Shown here piece by piece: positions 21,190 through 32,432 of a stretch of 64,000 bases of DNA. The stretch lies in assembly GCF_029407905.1 (NCBI RefSeq), contig NC_073628.1, positions 84,378,501 to 84,442,500 on the forward strand, given 5' to 3'. How positions within the stretch are numbered: the stretch's first letter is position 1; every line of letters starts with the position of its first letter. This DNA comes from Bubalus kerabau (lineage: Eukaryota; Chordata; Mammalia; Artiodactyla; Bovidae). The notes below the pieces were generated by a model, which ran no database searches, was not told where the DNA came from, and saw only the letters and a program-made list of their open reading frames with translations. The position numbers and the translations under genes are program-made.

Positions 21190-22592
21190 AAGGACTTCTG
21201 GATTAAGATGGCAGATTGAAACTTTCTCAAAGTTTTGTTCTGTCAATACCTCAAAAATAGCCAAAAGAATAAAGAAATAAAAACAAAATAGGGACTTTCC
21301 TGGTGGTCCAGTGACCAAGACTTCACCTTTCAATGCAGGGGGTGCAGGTTTGATACCTGGTGGGGAGCTAAGATCCCATACGTTTTGTGGCTGAAGGAAA
21401 AAACCCCATAAAACAGAAGTAATATTTAGCAGTTCAATAAAGATTTTTAAAATGGTCCATATAAAAATAAACAGAAGAAATTCACCAAAAACAAATAAGG
21501 AAAGAGGCATGCCCAATACAATAAACTTCAAAAACCATTAACCAAGAAAACAAGATGTTGGGGTAGAGTAGAGAAGGCCAGCAGGGCTTGACTCCTAACC
21601 TGGTCCCTGGGGCCCTGGGAGCTGCAGTGGAGAATCTGCCAAGTTCCTGGGAATTCTCACTAATATCCCCAAAGCCAAGAGAAGTCAAGCATGTAGGTGT
21701 CCACTTCCATTTCCTCCACTGACTGAAAAGTGGTAGAAATGGCTATTGGGGAGAAATGGGTAAAATAGGGGGAGTGAAAAACGGGGCTGATTCTGACCTC
21801 AGTAAAGGCTTCAGGGCAGCAAACCGAATTTGAGCCACAGTGAAATCCTGAGGTTCTGCCCCCTCAAGAAATGGTGTGTACTATCCAACGCCAACCCTGA
21901 GGATTAAATCCTGGTATTGTTGCAAAATCACAGCAAAGAGAGCAGCGTTCAGGAATTCCAACCACCAACACTCCACCCACTGAGCTTCCCTGCTGGCACC
22001 ACCACCCCACAGATGTCTCCATCCTTACAATGAAACAGTGATCTCAGATCAACTGATCTCAGATACAACAGGGAGGGTACACAAGTCCCCCACGCTCTAT
22101 CAGAGCAAATAAACTGCATAGACGTAGTTCCCTATGCGTGAGCAAAAGGAAAGCATAAGCATGAGAACTATAAAACCATACTGCAGAGCGAGGGTTGGGA
22201 AGAAGCAACTTGTGAACGAGAAGACATCTTAAGCAACAGAAGGACATTCCTCCCAATTTCATGTTATATGGTTTAATTAAAGCTTGAATCTGGTGAAAGA
22301 ACTCAAAGACAAGATGGTAAAACAACAGAAATGACAAGAAAAAGAAGATTTAGGGAAACAGAGGGCAATATTATTATAGAATGAAAATATAGATTAGAAA
22401 TAAGAACAAAATAAGAAGAAACTCAATAGATACTGTTGAAATATGGATTATGATGCAGTAGAAAAGCTTAAGATAGTCATGTGAATGTAAATGAGAAAGA
22501 AATAGGTATGGAAGAGAGACACTGAGAAATAGAGAAAAGTAATGATTGAATATAAAGATTACTCAAAGCCCTTAGGGAGAGGGCCCAACTAT
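21190..22592 (+). repeat. Degenerate LINE-like sequence (L1 or HAL1 type)
   Basis: GGACTTCTGGATTAAGATGG at 21192 resembles an old L1 5' end. Later A-rich text around 22310-22560 resembles a decayed ORF1. Assignment is weak and the middle may be unique. It contains the SINE at 21291-21412. Confidence 0.3.
21291..21412 (+). repeat. CHR-type SINE
   Basis: GGGACTTTCCTGGTGGTCCA, then GCAGGTTTGATACC, then a short AAAAACCCCATAAAAC tail. Confidence 0.85.
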
Positions 22593-22785
22593 CTTTCCCA
22601 GTGGCTCAGCAATAAAGAATCCGCCTGCCAATGCAAGAGATGTGGGTTCAATCCCTGGGTGGAGAAGATTCCCTGGAGGAGGGCATGGCAACCCACTCCA
22701 GTATTCCTGCTTGGAGAATCCCATGGACAGAGGAGCCTGGCCAGCTACAGTCCATAGGGTGGCAAAGAGTCAAACATGACTGAAG
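22593..22785 (+). repeat. Bov-tA SINE
   Basis: It runs from a decayed head (CTTTCCCAGTGGCTCAGCAA) with B-box GGGTTCAATCCC to the Bov-A end AACATGACTGAAGC. Confidence 0.85.
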
Positions 22786-22789
22786 CATA

Positions 22790-23261
22790 TAAATAAGAAG
22801 TGTACACTATGTCACAAGAAAACATGATGTGGAGTGCTACATACCAACATATAGTCTAATTCAACTAGTGAACTGTGACGATCAAGAAAAAATTCTTCAG
22901 GCATCTTGATGACAGAAAAAGCAAATCATTCTAGAGAAGCAAAAACTGGTAAGATTCAGTCCTCTTCACAAGCAATTTTCAAGGCCAGGAGAGAGTGGAG
23001 ACAAACCACCAAGCAAAGACAACACCAGCCCCCTACAGTGGGTATGGATGTTTGTTTAACTGTTCTATTTGGCATTAGATTGTAAAGCTGAAAATGCATA
23101 TCTATAATCACACCCATTCCACCCTTGAATGTATATCCTACAAAAATTACTGTAAATATTCTAGGAGACAAGCACAAGAATGTTCATAACAGTATTGCTC
23201 ATAATAGAAAAGAAGAAAGCTAGAAACAACCAGTCAACTGACAAGAAAATAGATACCTTGT
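22790..23261 (+). repeat. Old L1 fragment
   Basis: Text such as AAGAATGTTCATAACAGTAT and GAAACAACCAGTCAACTGAC is decayed L1 ORF2 3'-end sequence. It appears to continue after the BovB insertion, at 23836-23923. Confidence 0.5.
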
Positions 23262-23834
23262 CAGTCAGTTCAGTCACCTCCCTGTCCAGCACCATCTCCC
23301 GGAGTTTATCCAAACTCTTGTCCATCGAGTTGGTGATGCCATCCAACCATCTCATCCTCTGTTGTCCCCTTCTCTTCCTGCCCCCAATCCCTCCCAGCAT
23401 CAGGGTCTTTTCAGATGAGTCAGCTCTTCCCATCAGGTGGCTAAAGTATTGGAGTTTCAGCTTAAGCATCAGTCCTTCCAATGAATAGTCAGGACTGATT
23501 TCCTTTAGGATGGACTTGTTGGATCTCCTTGCAGTCCAAGGGACTCTCAAGAGTCTTCTCCAACACCACAGTTCAAAAGCATCAATTCTTTGGCTCAGCT
23601 TTCTTCACAGTCCAACTCTCACATCCATACATGACCACTGGAAAAACCATAGCCTTGACTAGACGGACCTTTGTTGGCAAAGTAATGTCTCTGCTTTTTA
23701 ATATGCTGTCTAGGTTGGTCATAGCTTTCCTTCCAAGGAGTAAGCGTCTTTTAATTTCATGGCTGCAATCACCATCTACAGTGATTTTGGAGCCCAGAAA
23801 AATAAAGTCTAACACTGTTTCCACTGTTTCCTTG
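23262..23834 (-). repeat. BovB LINE 3' part, inverted
   Basis: The reverse complement encodes the C-terminal half of the BovB ORF, with a long minus frame at 23161-23550. It includes the stretch read as YGCESWTVKKAEP at about 23590-23625. The 5' end is truncated at 23834. Confidence 0.9.
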
Positions 23835-23923
23835 TAGCATATTCATAAAATTGAATACTTTCCTACAGTGATAATAAACAAACTTAAGCTACACATGTTA
23901 ATGTGACCAAATCTTAAGACATC

Positions 23924-24399
23924 AGATCAGATCAGTTTAGTTCAGTCACTCAGTTGTGTCCAACTCTTTGCGACCCCGTGAATCACAGCATGCCAGGCCT
24001 CCCTGTCCAACACCAACTCCCGGAGTTCACTGAGACTCACGTCCATCGAGTCAGTGATGCCATCCAGCCATCTCATCCTCTGTTGTCCCCTTCTCCTCCT
24101 GCCCCCAGTCCCTCCCGCATCAGAGTCTTTTCCAGTGAGTCAACTCTTCACGTGAGGTGGCCAAAGTACTGGAGTTTCAGCTTCAGCGTCATTCCTTCCA
24201 AAGAAATCCCAGGGCTGATCTCCTTCAGAATGGACTGGTTGGATCTCCTTGCAGTCCAAGGGACTCTCAAGAGTCTTCTCCAACACCACAGTTCAAAAGC
24301 ATCAATTCTTCGGTGCTCAGCCTTCTTCACAGTCCAACTCTCACATCCCTACATGACCACAGGAAAAATCATAGCCTTGACTAGACGAACCTTTGTTGC
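23924..24399 (-). repeat. BovB LINE 3' part, inverted
   Basis: It starts with the GATCAGATCAGTTTAGTTCAG tail and runs to GACGAACCTTTGTTG, in the same orientation as the copy 90 bases to its left. It is 5'-truncated at a different point, so it was a separate insertion. Confidence 0.9.
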
Positions 24400-25335
24400 A
24401 CACTATTTACAGTAGCCAAGATGTGGAAACAACCTGTGTCCATCCGGCAAATGAATGGATAAACAAGATGTGGTGTATACATACAACAGAATATTCAGTT
24501 CACTTCAGTCACACAGTCGTGTCCGACTCTTTGCAACCCCATGGACTGAAGCACGCCAGGCTTCCCTGTCCATCACCAACTCCCAGAGCTTGCTCAAGCT
24601 CATGTCCATCAAGTCAGTGATGACATCCAACTGTCTCATCCTCTGTCATCCCCTTCTCCTCCTGCCTTCAGTCTTTCCCAGCATCAGGGTCTTTTCGAAT
24701 GAGTCAGTTCTTTGCATCAGGTGGCCAAAGTATTGGAGTTTGGAAGGGCTTCAGCATCAGTCCTTCCAATGACTATTCAGGGTTGATTTCCTTTAAGATT
24801 GACTGGTTTGACCTCTTGTCATAAAAAGGAATGAGAATGGGTCACTTGCAGAGATGTGGATGGACCTAGAGTCTGCTATCCAGAGTGAAGTAAGTTCGAA
24901 AGAGAAAAACAAATACATTAACATTTATGTGGAATCTAGAAAAATGGTACAGATGAACCTATTGCAAAGCAGAAATAGAGACACAGATGTAGAGCACAAG
25001 CTTGTGGACACAGAAGAGAGAAAGGGGAGGTGGGATGAATTTGTGAGAGTAGCTTTAACTTATAAACACTACCATGTGTAAAGCAGATTGCTAGTGGGAG
25101 GTTGCTGTATAGCACAGGGAGCTCAGCTCAGCCCTCTGTGATGGCCTAGAGAGGTGAGATGGTGGGTAGGGGTAGGAGGGAAACTCCAGAGAGAGGGGAG
25201 ATATGTATACAACTAACGACTGGCTTTGTTGTAGAGCAGAAACTAACAGACTGTAAAGCAACTTCTTTTTGGTTTAGTCACTAAGTTGCATCCAACTCTT
25301 TTGCAACCCCATGAACTACTGCCCCAATAAAAAAA
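24400..25335 (+). repeat. L1 3' end interrupted by BovB
   Basis: ATTTACAGTAGCCAAGATGTGG before the BovB copy and AGATGTGGATGGACCTAGAG after it are consecutive L1 ORF2 3' text. It continues to a 3' UTR ending TGTAAAGCAACTTC and CCCCAATAAAAAAAG. A tiny Bov-A-like piece sits at 25275-25320. Confidence 0.75.
24497..24822 (-). repeat. BovB LINE 3' end inserted in L1
   Basis: TTCAGTTCACTTCAGTCACA starts the inverted 3' end. The copy stops at TTGACTGGTTTGACCTCTTG. L1 text resumes immediately. Confidence 0.9.
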
Positions 25336-25435
25336 GAAACAGACTGCATATTTCATGTTAAAAAAACTATATTACTTGAGGAAAATTTCCTGATAAGTTT
25401 TATAGAAAATTTCGTATCATGACTTCCTCTAAGGG

Positions 25436-26606
25436 TCATTGTCCAACCAGATGTTCAAGTTGGATTTAGAAAAGGCAGAGGAACCAGGGATCAAATTGCC
25501 AACATCCTCTGGATCATGGAAAAAGCAAGGGAGTTCCAGAAAAACATCTACTTCTGCTTTATTGACTATACCAAAGCCTTTGACTGTGTGGATCACAACA
25601 AACTGTGGAAAATTCTTCAAGAGATGGGAATACCAGACCACCTCACCTGCCTCCTGAGAAATCTGTATGCAGGTCAAGAAGCAGCAGTTAGAACTGGACG
25701 TGGAACAACAGACTGGTTCCAAATTGGGAAAGGAGTATGTCAAGGCTGTATATTGTCATCCTGCTTATTTAACTTATATGCAGAGTACATCATGAAAAAC
25801 ACTGGGCTAGATGAAGCACAAGCTGGAATCAAGATTGCTGGGAGAAATATCAATAATCTCATATATGCAGATGACACCACCCTTATGGCAGAAAGGGAAG
25901 AGAAACTAAAGAGCCTCTTGATGAAAGTGAAAGAGGAGAGTGAAAAAGTTGGCTTAAAACTCAACATTCAGAAACTAAGATCATGGCATTTGGTCCCATC
26001 ACTTCAAGGCAAATAGATGGGGAAACAATGGAAACAGTGAGAGACTTAGTGACTGCAGCCATGAAATTAAAAGACGCTTGCTCCTTGGAAGAAAAGTTAT
26101 GACCAACCTAGACAGCATATTAAAAAGCAAAGACATTTCTGACAAAGGTCCATCTAGTCAAAGCTATGGTTTTTCCAGTACTCATATATGGATGTGAGAG
26201 TTGGACTATAAAGAAAGCTGAGTGCTGAAGAATTGATGCTTTTGAACTATGGTGTTGGAGAAGACTCTTGAGAGTTCCTTGGACAGCAAGGAGATCCAAC
26301 AAGTCCATCCTAAAGGAAATCAGTCCTGGGTGTTCATTGGAAGGACTGATGCTGAAGCTGAAACTTCAATACTTTGGCCACCTGATGTGAAGAACTGACT
26401 CACCTGAAAAGACCCTGATGCTGGGAATAACTGAAGGTGGGAGGAGAAGGGGACGACAGAGGATGAGATGGTTGGATGGCATCACCGACTCAATGGACAT
26501 GAGTTTGAGGAAGCTCCAGGAGTTGGTGATGGACAGGGAAGGCTGGTGTACTGCAGTCCATGGGATTGCAAAGAGTCGGACATGACTGAGCAACTGAACT
26601 GAGCTG
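25436..26606 (+). repeat. BovB LINE, reverse-transcriptase and C-terminal region
   Basis: This is a 5'-truncated BovB of about 1.17 kb in forward orientation. It covers most of the reverse transcriptase domain and everything to the 3' end (GACTGAGCAACTGAACTGAG). It is broken by a frameshift near 25975 and an internal deletion near 26045, where AGTGACTGCAGCC skips part of the usual text. Confidence 0.95.
25516..26016 (+). pseudogene. BovB reverse transcriptase fragment, open for 166 codons
   Basis: The frame encodes the palm of the RTE-type reverse transcriptase. FIDYTKAFDCVD carries the first catalytic Asp (motif A), and IYADDTTLMAE near residue 115 carries the catalytic YADD motif. Between them GKGVCQGCILSSCLFNLY replaces the usual RQGCILSPCLF, so the conserved Arg and Pro are changed. 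Loss of one A in a run near 25975 shifts the frame and ends the protein soon after. The N-terminal endonuclease is absent. It is a relic of a retrotransposon, not a host gene. Confidence 0.85.
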
Positions 26607-26758
26607 AAGGGTTGTGGGAGGAGCTCAGTGTGGGGACATGCCTAAAAGGAAGCTTTTTCAGTGGCAATAATGTACCTGTTAGGAGGTTAGCTGATGAATT
26701 CATACATGTTCATTTTATGATGATGATTTCTGATATATAGGTTATAAACTGTAGGTAT

Positions 26759-26972
26759 TGAGTTTCTCTGGTAACTCAGCCAGTAAAGAATCTGCCTGCA
26801 GTGCAGGAGACCTGGGTTTGATCCCTAGGTCGGGAAAATCCCCTGGAGAAGAAAATGGCAGCCCACTCCAGTATTCTTGCCTGGAGAAGTTCATGGACAG
26901 AGGAGCCTGGCGGGCTACAGTCCATGGGGTCGCAAGAGTCTGACACAACTTACAGACCAAACCACCACCACA
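26759..26972 (+). repeat. Bov-tA SINE
   Basis: A complete copy ends in an ACCACCACCAC tail. The 8-bp duplication GTAGGTAT lies at 26751-26758 and 26973-26980. Confidence 0.9.
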
Positions 26973-27039
26973 GTAGGTATCAGTATATCATAAGCAAAAA
27001 GGAAACAAAATTCTAGACATTAAAAATTAATTAATGTAA

Positions 27040-27655
27040 TTAATTTATGTTATACTCCATTAAAGGTTATAACAAGATGATGGATAATTCCTTGTACTAT
27101 CTGATATATCCTTGGCTTATCTATTTTATACATAGCAGTTTGTATCTCTTAACTCTCTGTTCCTAATCTGTCTCTCCCCCTTTCCGTCTTCCCTTTGTTA
27201 ACCACTAGCTTATTTTCTGTATCTGTGAATCTGTTTCTGTTTTGCACATACATACATAGAGATAGATAGATATACAACATCTTTATCCATTCTTCTGTTG
27301 ATGGGCACTTGGGTTGCTTTCACATTTTAGCTATTATATTAATAAATAGTGCTGTTATGAACACTGGGCTGCATGTACCTTTTTTTAAATCAGTGTTTTC
27401 AATTTTTTCCAGCTATATACCCAGGAGTAGGATTGCTGGATCATATGGTAGCTCTATTTTTAGCTTTTTTGGGAACCCTCCATACTGATTTCCATAGTAG
27501 CTACACCAATTTACATTCCCATCAACAATGTGCAAGGGTTCCATTTTTTCCACATCCTCACCAACATTTGTTATCTGTAGGCTTCTTGATGATGGCCACT
27601 CTCACAGTTGGGGGATGATATCTCATTGTTGTTTGACGTTATTAAAGACCTTTTT
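27040..27655 (-). repeat. L1 3' UTR and ORF2 end, inverted
   Basis: Typical inverted L1 text is present: CTTTGTTAACCACTAGCTTA, ATTCTTCTGTTGATGGGCAC, GGAGTAGGATTGCTGGATCA and CACATCCTCACCAACATTTG. It is truncated near 27650. Confidence 0.85.
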
Positions 27656-27658
27656 AAA

Positions 27659-27863
27659 GTGAAGTCGTTCAGTTGTGTCTGACTCTTTGTGACCCCATGG
27701 ACTGTAGCCAACCGGGCTCCTCTGTCCATGGGATTTTCCAGGCAAGAATACTGGAGTGGGTTGCCATTTCCTTCTCCAGGGGAACTTCCCGACCCAGGGA
27801 TCGAACCTGGATCTCCCACACTGTAGGCAGAAGCTTTACCGTCTGAGCCACAAGGGAAGCCCA
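27659..27863 (-). repeat. Bov-tA SINE
   Basis: A complete inverted copy ends with the head complement ACCGTCTGAGCCACAAGGGA. Confidence 0.9.
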
Positions 27864-27961
27864 GGAAAATAATTAAGGAAGAAAATAGACCACTATAAAA
27901 ACAAATATGTGGCACTATGGAGAAAGCATGGCTGGGAAAATGATGCCCAGATAAGATGCTG

Positions 27962-28230
27962 CTGCTGCTGCTAAGTCACTTCAGGCGTGTCCGACTCTGT
28001 GCGACCCCATAGACGGCAGCCCACCAGGCTTCCCCATCCCTGGGATTCTCCAGGCAAGAACACTGGAGTGGGTTGCCATTTCCTTCTCCAATGCATGAAA
28101 GTGAAAAGTGAAAGTGAAGTGGCTCAGTCGTGTCTGACTCTTCATGAACCCATGGACTGCAGCCTACTAGGCTCCTCTGTCTATGGGATTTTCCAGGCAA
28201 GAAGACCTGAGTGGGGTGCCATCGCCTTCT
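27962..28230 (-). repeat. Bov-A2 SINE with 15-bp perfect target duplication
   Basis: An inverted dimer carries the GCTGCTGCTAAGTCACTTC tail. The duplication CCAGATAAGATGCTG at 27947-27961 and 28231-28245 is perfect, which points to a fairly recent insertion. Confidence 0.95.
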
Positions 28231-28245
28231 CCAGATAAGATGCTG

Positions 28246-28788
28246 TTTCATTATAAAGACAAAAAGCAGACATTCCCAAACTTGAAAGAGCTCAGGAATG
28301 TAACACTTATAAGTCTTTTTTGGAGCAAAAAAAACACAAAACGCCTATTTTGTTTTAAAATCAAACCTTTAGGGGAATGAATCAAATAAAACACTCAAGA
28401 ATTGAAAGATAATTATAAAAATTATCTTTTTTATATCTATAATATCTATAGATATAGATATAGATATCTATAATATCTATAGATAATAAATATCTATAGA
28501 ATATTGGATCTATTTAAATATAGTATTATTGCTAAAAAGAAAAGAAAGGAGTGGAATTATAGCCACAAACCCAGAACAGACATGCTATAAACTTGGATGA
28601 TATAATAATAATCATAAGCATGGTCACAATTTTCTATTGAAAATCACGGGTGAGCTTTCATTTCTGACCACATTGGAGTAACTGATACTGGATATACTCA
28701 CCTGCTAAAATGATTAGAAAAATGAGCAAAATAGATGAGACAACTGTTTCCAGGGACTAGACTGTGAGCAACTCAGGGCTGTGACCCT
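28246..28788. other. AT-rich unique DNA with a palindromic TATCTATA block
   Basis: Bases 28426-28502 are built from TATCTATAATATCTATAGAT and TAGATATAGATATC units. These are self-complementary and could form a hairpin or cruciform. No gene is present. Confidence 0.6.
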
Positions 28789-29400
28789 TCAGAGCTGAGA
28801 TACACATGGATGGCCCCACAAACATGCCAGCTTCCTGCTCTGGGGGGCATTCTCTGAACAACAGCAAGGTGATGCAGCGAGGGGTGGTCTTGCTGAAGCC
28901 CCTGGGATTTGCGAGGAGGTTAAACAGAGAGAAGGGAGCCCAGGGCTCTGAGTGTGGTGGTCCTTGGCCAAGGACCCGACAAAGGGCTGAAAGCTACCTG
29001 GAGACCCAGAGGCCAAGCAGTACCACCGGCAGCTGGCCTTCCCCAGAGCCAGAATGGACGAGCCCTGCTGAGTAGCTGGGGGTATCCAGCTAGAAAAGAA
29101 GGACAAGCCCTGCTGAGTAGCTGGGGGTACCCAGCTAGAAAAGAAGAAACGCCATGAGAAGATGATGGGGTTATGGAGCCCCACTCTGACACAAAGTCAG
29201 GCACAGCCTAAAGTCTGCACTAGCAAAAGAGATGCTTATTCTAAAGGCAAAATCATAATCAGGACAGGGAGACACAATGTTTTCCTCATGACACAGGAAA
29301 TGAGTTTACATGAAGCAACATGGACTCTCCGGCCCAACTTGAAGATGGTTTTGGTTGCATTCTCAACAATTTAACCTGTGTCAACACAAAATGAAAGGTC
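28789..29400. other. GC-richer unclassified block with a 45-bp tandem duplication
   Basis: The block is unlike its AT-rich surroundings. Bases 29056-29100 and 29101-29145 are two copies of one 45-bp unit differing at a few positions. Open frames on both strands (28789-29184, 28920-29204, 28954-29157) contain the resulting 15-residue repeat. It may be an old LINE 5' UTR or a low-copy repeat. I do not recognise a protein. Confidence 0.4.
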
Positions 29401-30188
29401 TTTATCTATCTGGAAAATTTGTCACGAAACAAAGATCAAGACTGTTGTTCAGGGCAATTGATGCTCTTTGTGTTTAAACATTTCATTTTAAAAACAATAA
29501 CTTTCACTATTTGTGATAATATCTTTCAATTTTAATGACTTTGGTATTTATTTTGGTATAATTTTTCATGTTTTATACTCTCAAATGTCTATATCAGGTA
29601 GAGATTATTTGTGTTACTGAAATATACAATATATAAGCACTATATATTTCCTCATAAAATAGTAAACTATGCATTTAGTATTATACCTTTTTAAAAATGC
29701 AAAACCTCTGAAATGCTTATTATAACCCTACTGCAGAAACATGAGTCATAGTTTATTACTGTGGTCACCCATTATTATTTGAAAAGAACTACATAAAATG
29801 TTATAAAAATATAGAATAATTTATAATCTGGGGGGGGGGAATCTCAAGAACTCCTGGGAATTATGATTTGTTACCGGATCCCCAAAACTAGTATCACTTT
29901 TTTTGCCTGATGAACTCCTACATGTTCTTCAAATTCAGCTCATATATCCCCTCTTCTTTAAACTTTCTCTATCTGGAGGAAAAGACACCTTTCTGTATTA
30001 GCTCAGGCTGATGATTCTAAATATCAGAAATCCAATACACTTAGGCAAAAGGGCACTTTACTAGCTCATGGAGTAGGTTCAGGCTCAACTGGATCTAGAG
30101 GTTCAAAATGCCATGATTGCTCTCTTACTCTGTCTCTCTCTCTCCCACTCTCTGAGCGTTTCCTCTGACTTAGGTTCAGTTGTGCAAG
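29401..30188. other. AT-rich DNA, nothing recognised
   Basis: A G9-10 run lies near 29830. CTCTGTCTCTCTCTCTCCCAC at about 30128 is simple sequence. The stretch 30000-30175 may be a worn LTR. Confidence 0.4.
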
Positions 30189-30393
30189 CTACATCACTTC
30201 AGTTGTGTCCAACTCTTTGAGACCCCATGGACTGTATCCCACCAGGCTCCTCTGTCCATGGAATTCTCCAGGCAAGAATACTGGAGTGGGTTGCCATGCC
30301 CTTTTCCACGGGATCTTCCCCACCAAGGGATGGAACCCACCTCTTCTGCATTGCAGGCAAATTCTTTACCACTAAGCCACCTGGGGAAGCCCC
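30189..30393 (-). repeat. Bov-tA SINE
   Basis: A complete inverted copy runs from CACTTCAGTTGTGTCCAACTC to the head complement ACTAAGCCACCTGGGGAAGC. Confidence 0.9.
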
Positions 30394-30899
30394 TCAGTTT
30401 CTCCCCATCTGAAGTTAAAGATGGGCACTGAGAACTCCAGGCAGGCATGCATTATCCCTAAAGCACAGGATCCCAGACAAAGAGAGAATGAATGTTTTCT
30501 AATAGGTTTGGGGAAAGTCCTCAGTAGTTGATTGTCCCCATGTGTGCCACACGCTCATCCTCGAGCAAGGACTGTCATCAGGGAGATTGATATTCTGATT
30601 GGCCCATCTTGGGTCACCTGCCCTTTTCGTCCTACCTGACTACGTGGAATGCATTCCCCATGAGTAAGATAGGTTTCTCCTGTCTGAGGAAGGGAGGGAT
30701 GTGATGCTGGGTATACAGAAGCCATCCTTCCTTTCTTCTTTTCTGCCCCAGAAAGAATGAGTTCTCCCTGTCTGTACTCCCATAACTTTTATTTCTTCCT
30801 GTTGCGTTACTTCTCACCATGTACTCTTGTTCTGCGCATGTCCATTTCCGCTGTGCCCACCTCCAGGAGCTGGTGGCATTCCTCTTGGCATTCCAACGC
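30394..30899. other. Unique intergenic DNA
   Basis: No gene or repeat is recognised. Confidence 0.4.
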
Positions 30900-31075
30900 C
30901 TAGCTCATGCCAGGCACGTAGTAGATACTCAATAGCTGATGTTTACTGAAATGTATTATGTGTTAAGCACAGTCCAACATTCTATATGAATTTGTTTACT
31001 CTTTGCAGTAACAGTATGAGGTAGATATTATTACTCCCCAAATAAATATTCATTGAATAAGATAATAAAGATAAG
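30900..31075. repeat. Two adjoining MIR pieces in opposite orientation
   Basis: CCAGGCACGTAGTAGATACTCAATAG is a forward MIR 3' end. TATTATGTGTTAAGCACAGTCC to GTATGAGGTAGATATTATTAC is an inverted MIR. Confidence 0.6.
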
Positions 31076-31494
31076 TTATGGTTTAAAGAAGTTACAAATT
31101 GAACCCCGTTAGAGACCTTAAGGGCTGTCTCTCACAATTGAAAGGACATGGAGCTGCCAAAGGAATCTATTGTCAGGGTACTTCCCTGAAGGTAGCCAGC
31201 CTGACTGCATAAAAGGGTGGGATGACCTCCACCAAAGAGGCTGGGCCTATGCCAGTGACCATGGCCCTGAGGCGGAGGGAAACACGCCAGTCACTCACTG
31301 CCACCCCCGCTCCCCCATAACGTCATAAAATATCTGGGTTCCCCCTGAGGACAGCAAACAAAAGAACAACTGCCTTTTGCAATAAGTAATCCTGATACTG
31401 GACGTCATCCAAGACACACAGAAGGACTCCCTCTGGCAGAGAAATCCTGGCATGGCAAAGCAAGAGGGAACCTTCAAAGTCAGCTAAGACTGTG
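31076..31494. other. Unique intergenic DNA
   Basis: Nothing recognised. Short minus frames (31295-31556) lack motifs. Confidence 0.4.
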
Positions 31495-31605
31495 CTTTTG
31501 TTTTCAAGATGAGGAAACAGTCCTGCCGAGGTTAAAGAAATTGCCCAAGGTCGCACAAATACTTAGTACCGAAACTAGAAACTGGAAGTAGAGCCCAGGT
31601 CACTT
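31495..31605 (-). repeat. MIR fragment
   Basis: TTTCAAGATGAGGAAACAG, then GAGGTTAAAGAAATTGCCCA, then AGGTCGCACAAATACTTAG follows the inverted MIR core. Confidence 0.7.
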
Positions 31606-32432
31606 TCTGTGTCCCCCTAAAGTTTCGCATATGTTGAACCTTCCCTCAGTCGATTTACAGCCCCAACTGTAACACTTGAAGGTGCTATCTTTAACCTGGG
31701 CAGATAGTGTTTTGTCTTTAATATCTTACAAACGTGCTCTGAAGGGGTCTTGGTTTGGGGTTAATCTGAGGTGGGAGCCCCAGCACGCAATTCTCTTGCC
31801 TGGAACCTTCCATGCTCTGGCTGGACCAGGTCTTGGTCCCATTGGAGAAGTCCTCCAGGGCCAGACAGTGACATCATTGATTGCTTGTTCCAATCAGCAG
31901 AACTAACAACCCTCTGAGGGTCCTGCTGTGGCCATCTTGACTGCATTTTCTGACCCCCTCTACTTCTGGCTTCGAGGCTGCCAGGGTGGACTTTTTCAAC
32001 CCTGGGACAATGTTTAGTGCTATTATTAGGGAGTTTCTAGCTTGATTTGATGCTGTTTCTGTCTCTTGTTCTGATATTCCAGGTGAAGCCTGATCAGAAC
32101 ATCAGAATATCTGCTAGGCGGAGCTGCTGCTCCTCTTGAATGCGGATTCCTAAACACCCCTAACCCCATCAATCTCCACTGAAACAGGCCCACCTTAGCA
32201 TTAGCAGGCTACAGGGCAAAAGTATGGAGCTCCACATACACTGTCTACATAGTAAGAAGCAATAAAGCAAACCCCTAAACTGTTAAAACATGTTCCATCC
32301 TCCTACCTTGATAAACTTATTTTTCTAACAACAAAATTTAAAAATATGTGTAAAGTTATGACTTTTGTATGATTGCAAGTCAACAAAATATCAAAGAAAT
32401 CTAAATTTTATTATATAAATATAAGTTTATAT
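31606..32432. other. Unique intergenic DNA
   Basis: Nothing recognised. It becomes AT-rich toward the next BovB. Confidence 0.4.
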
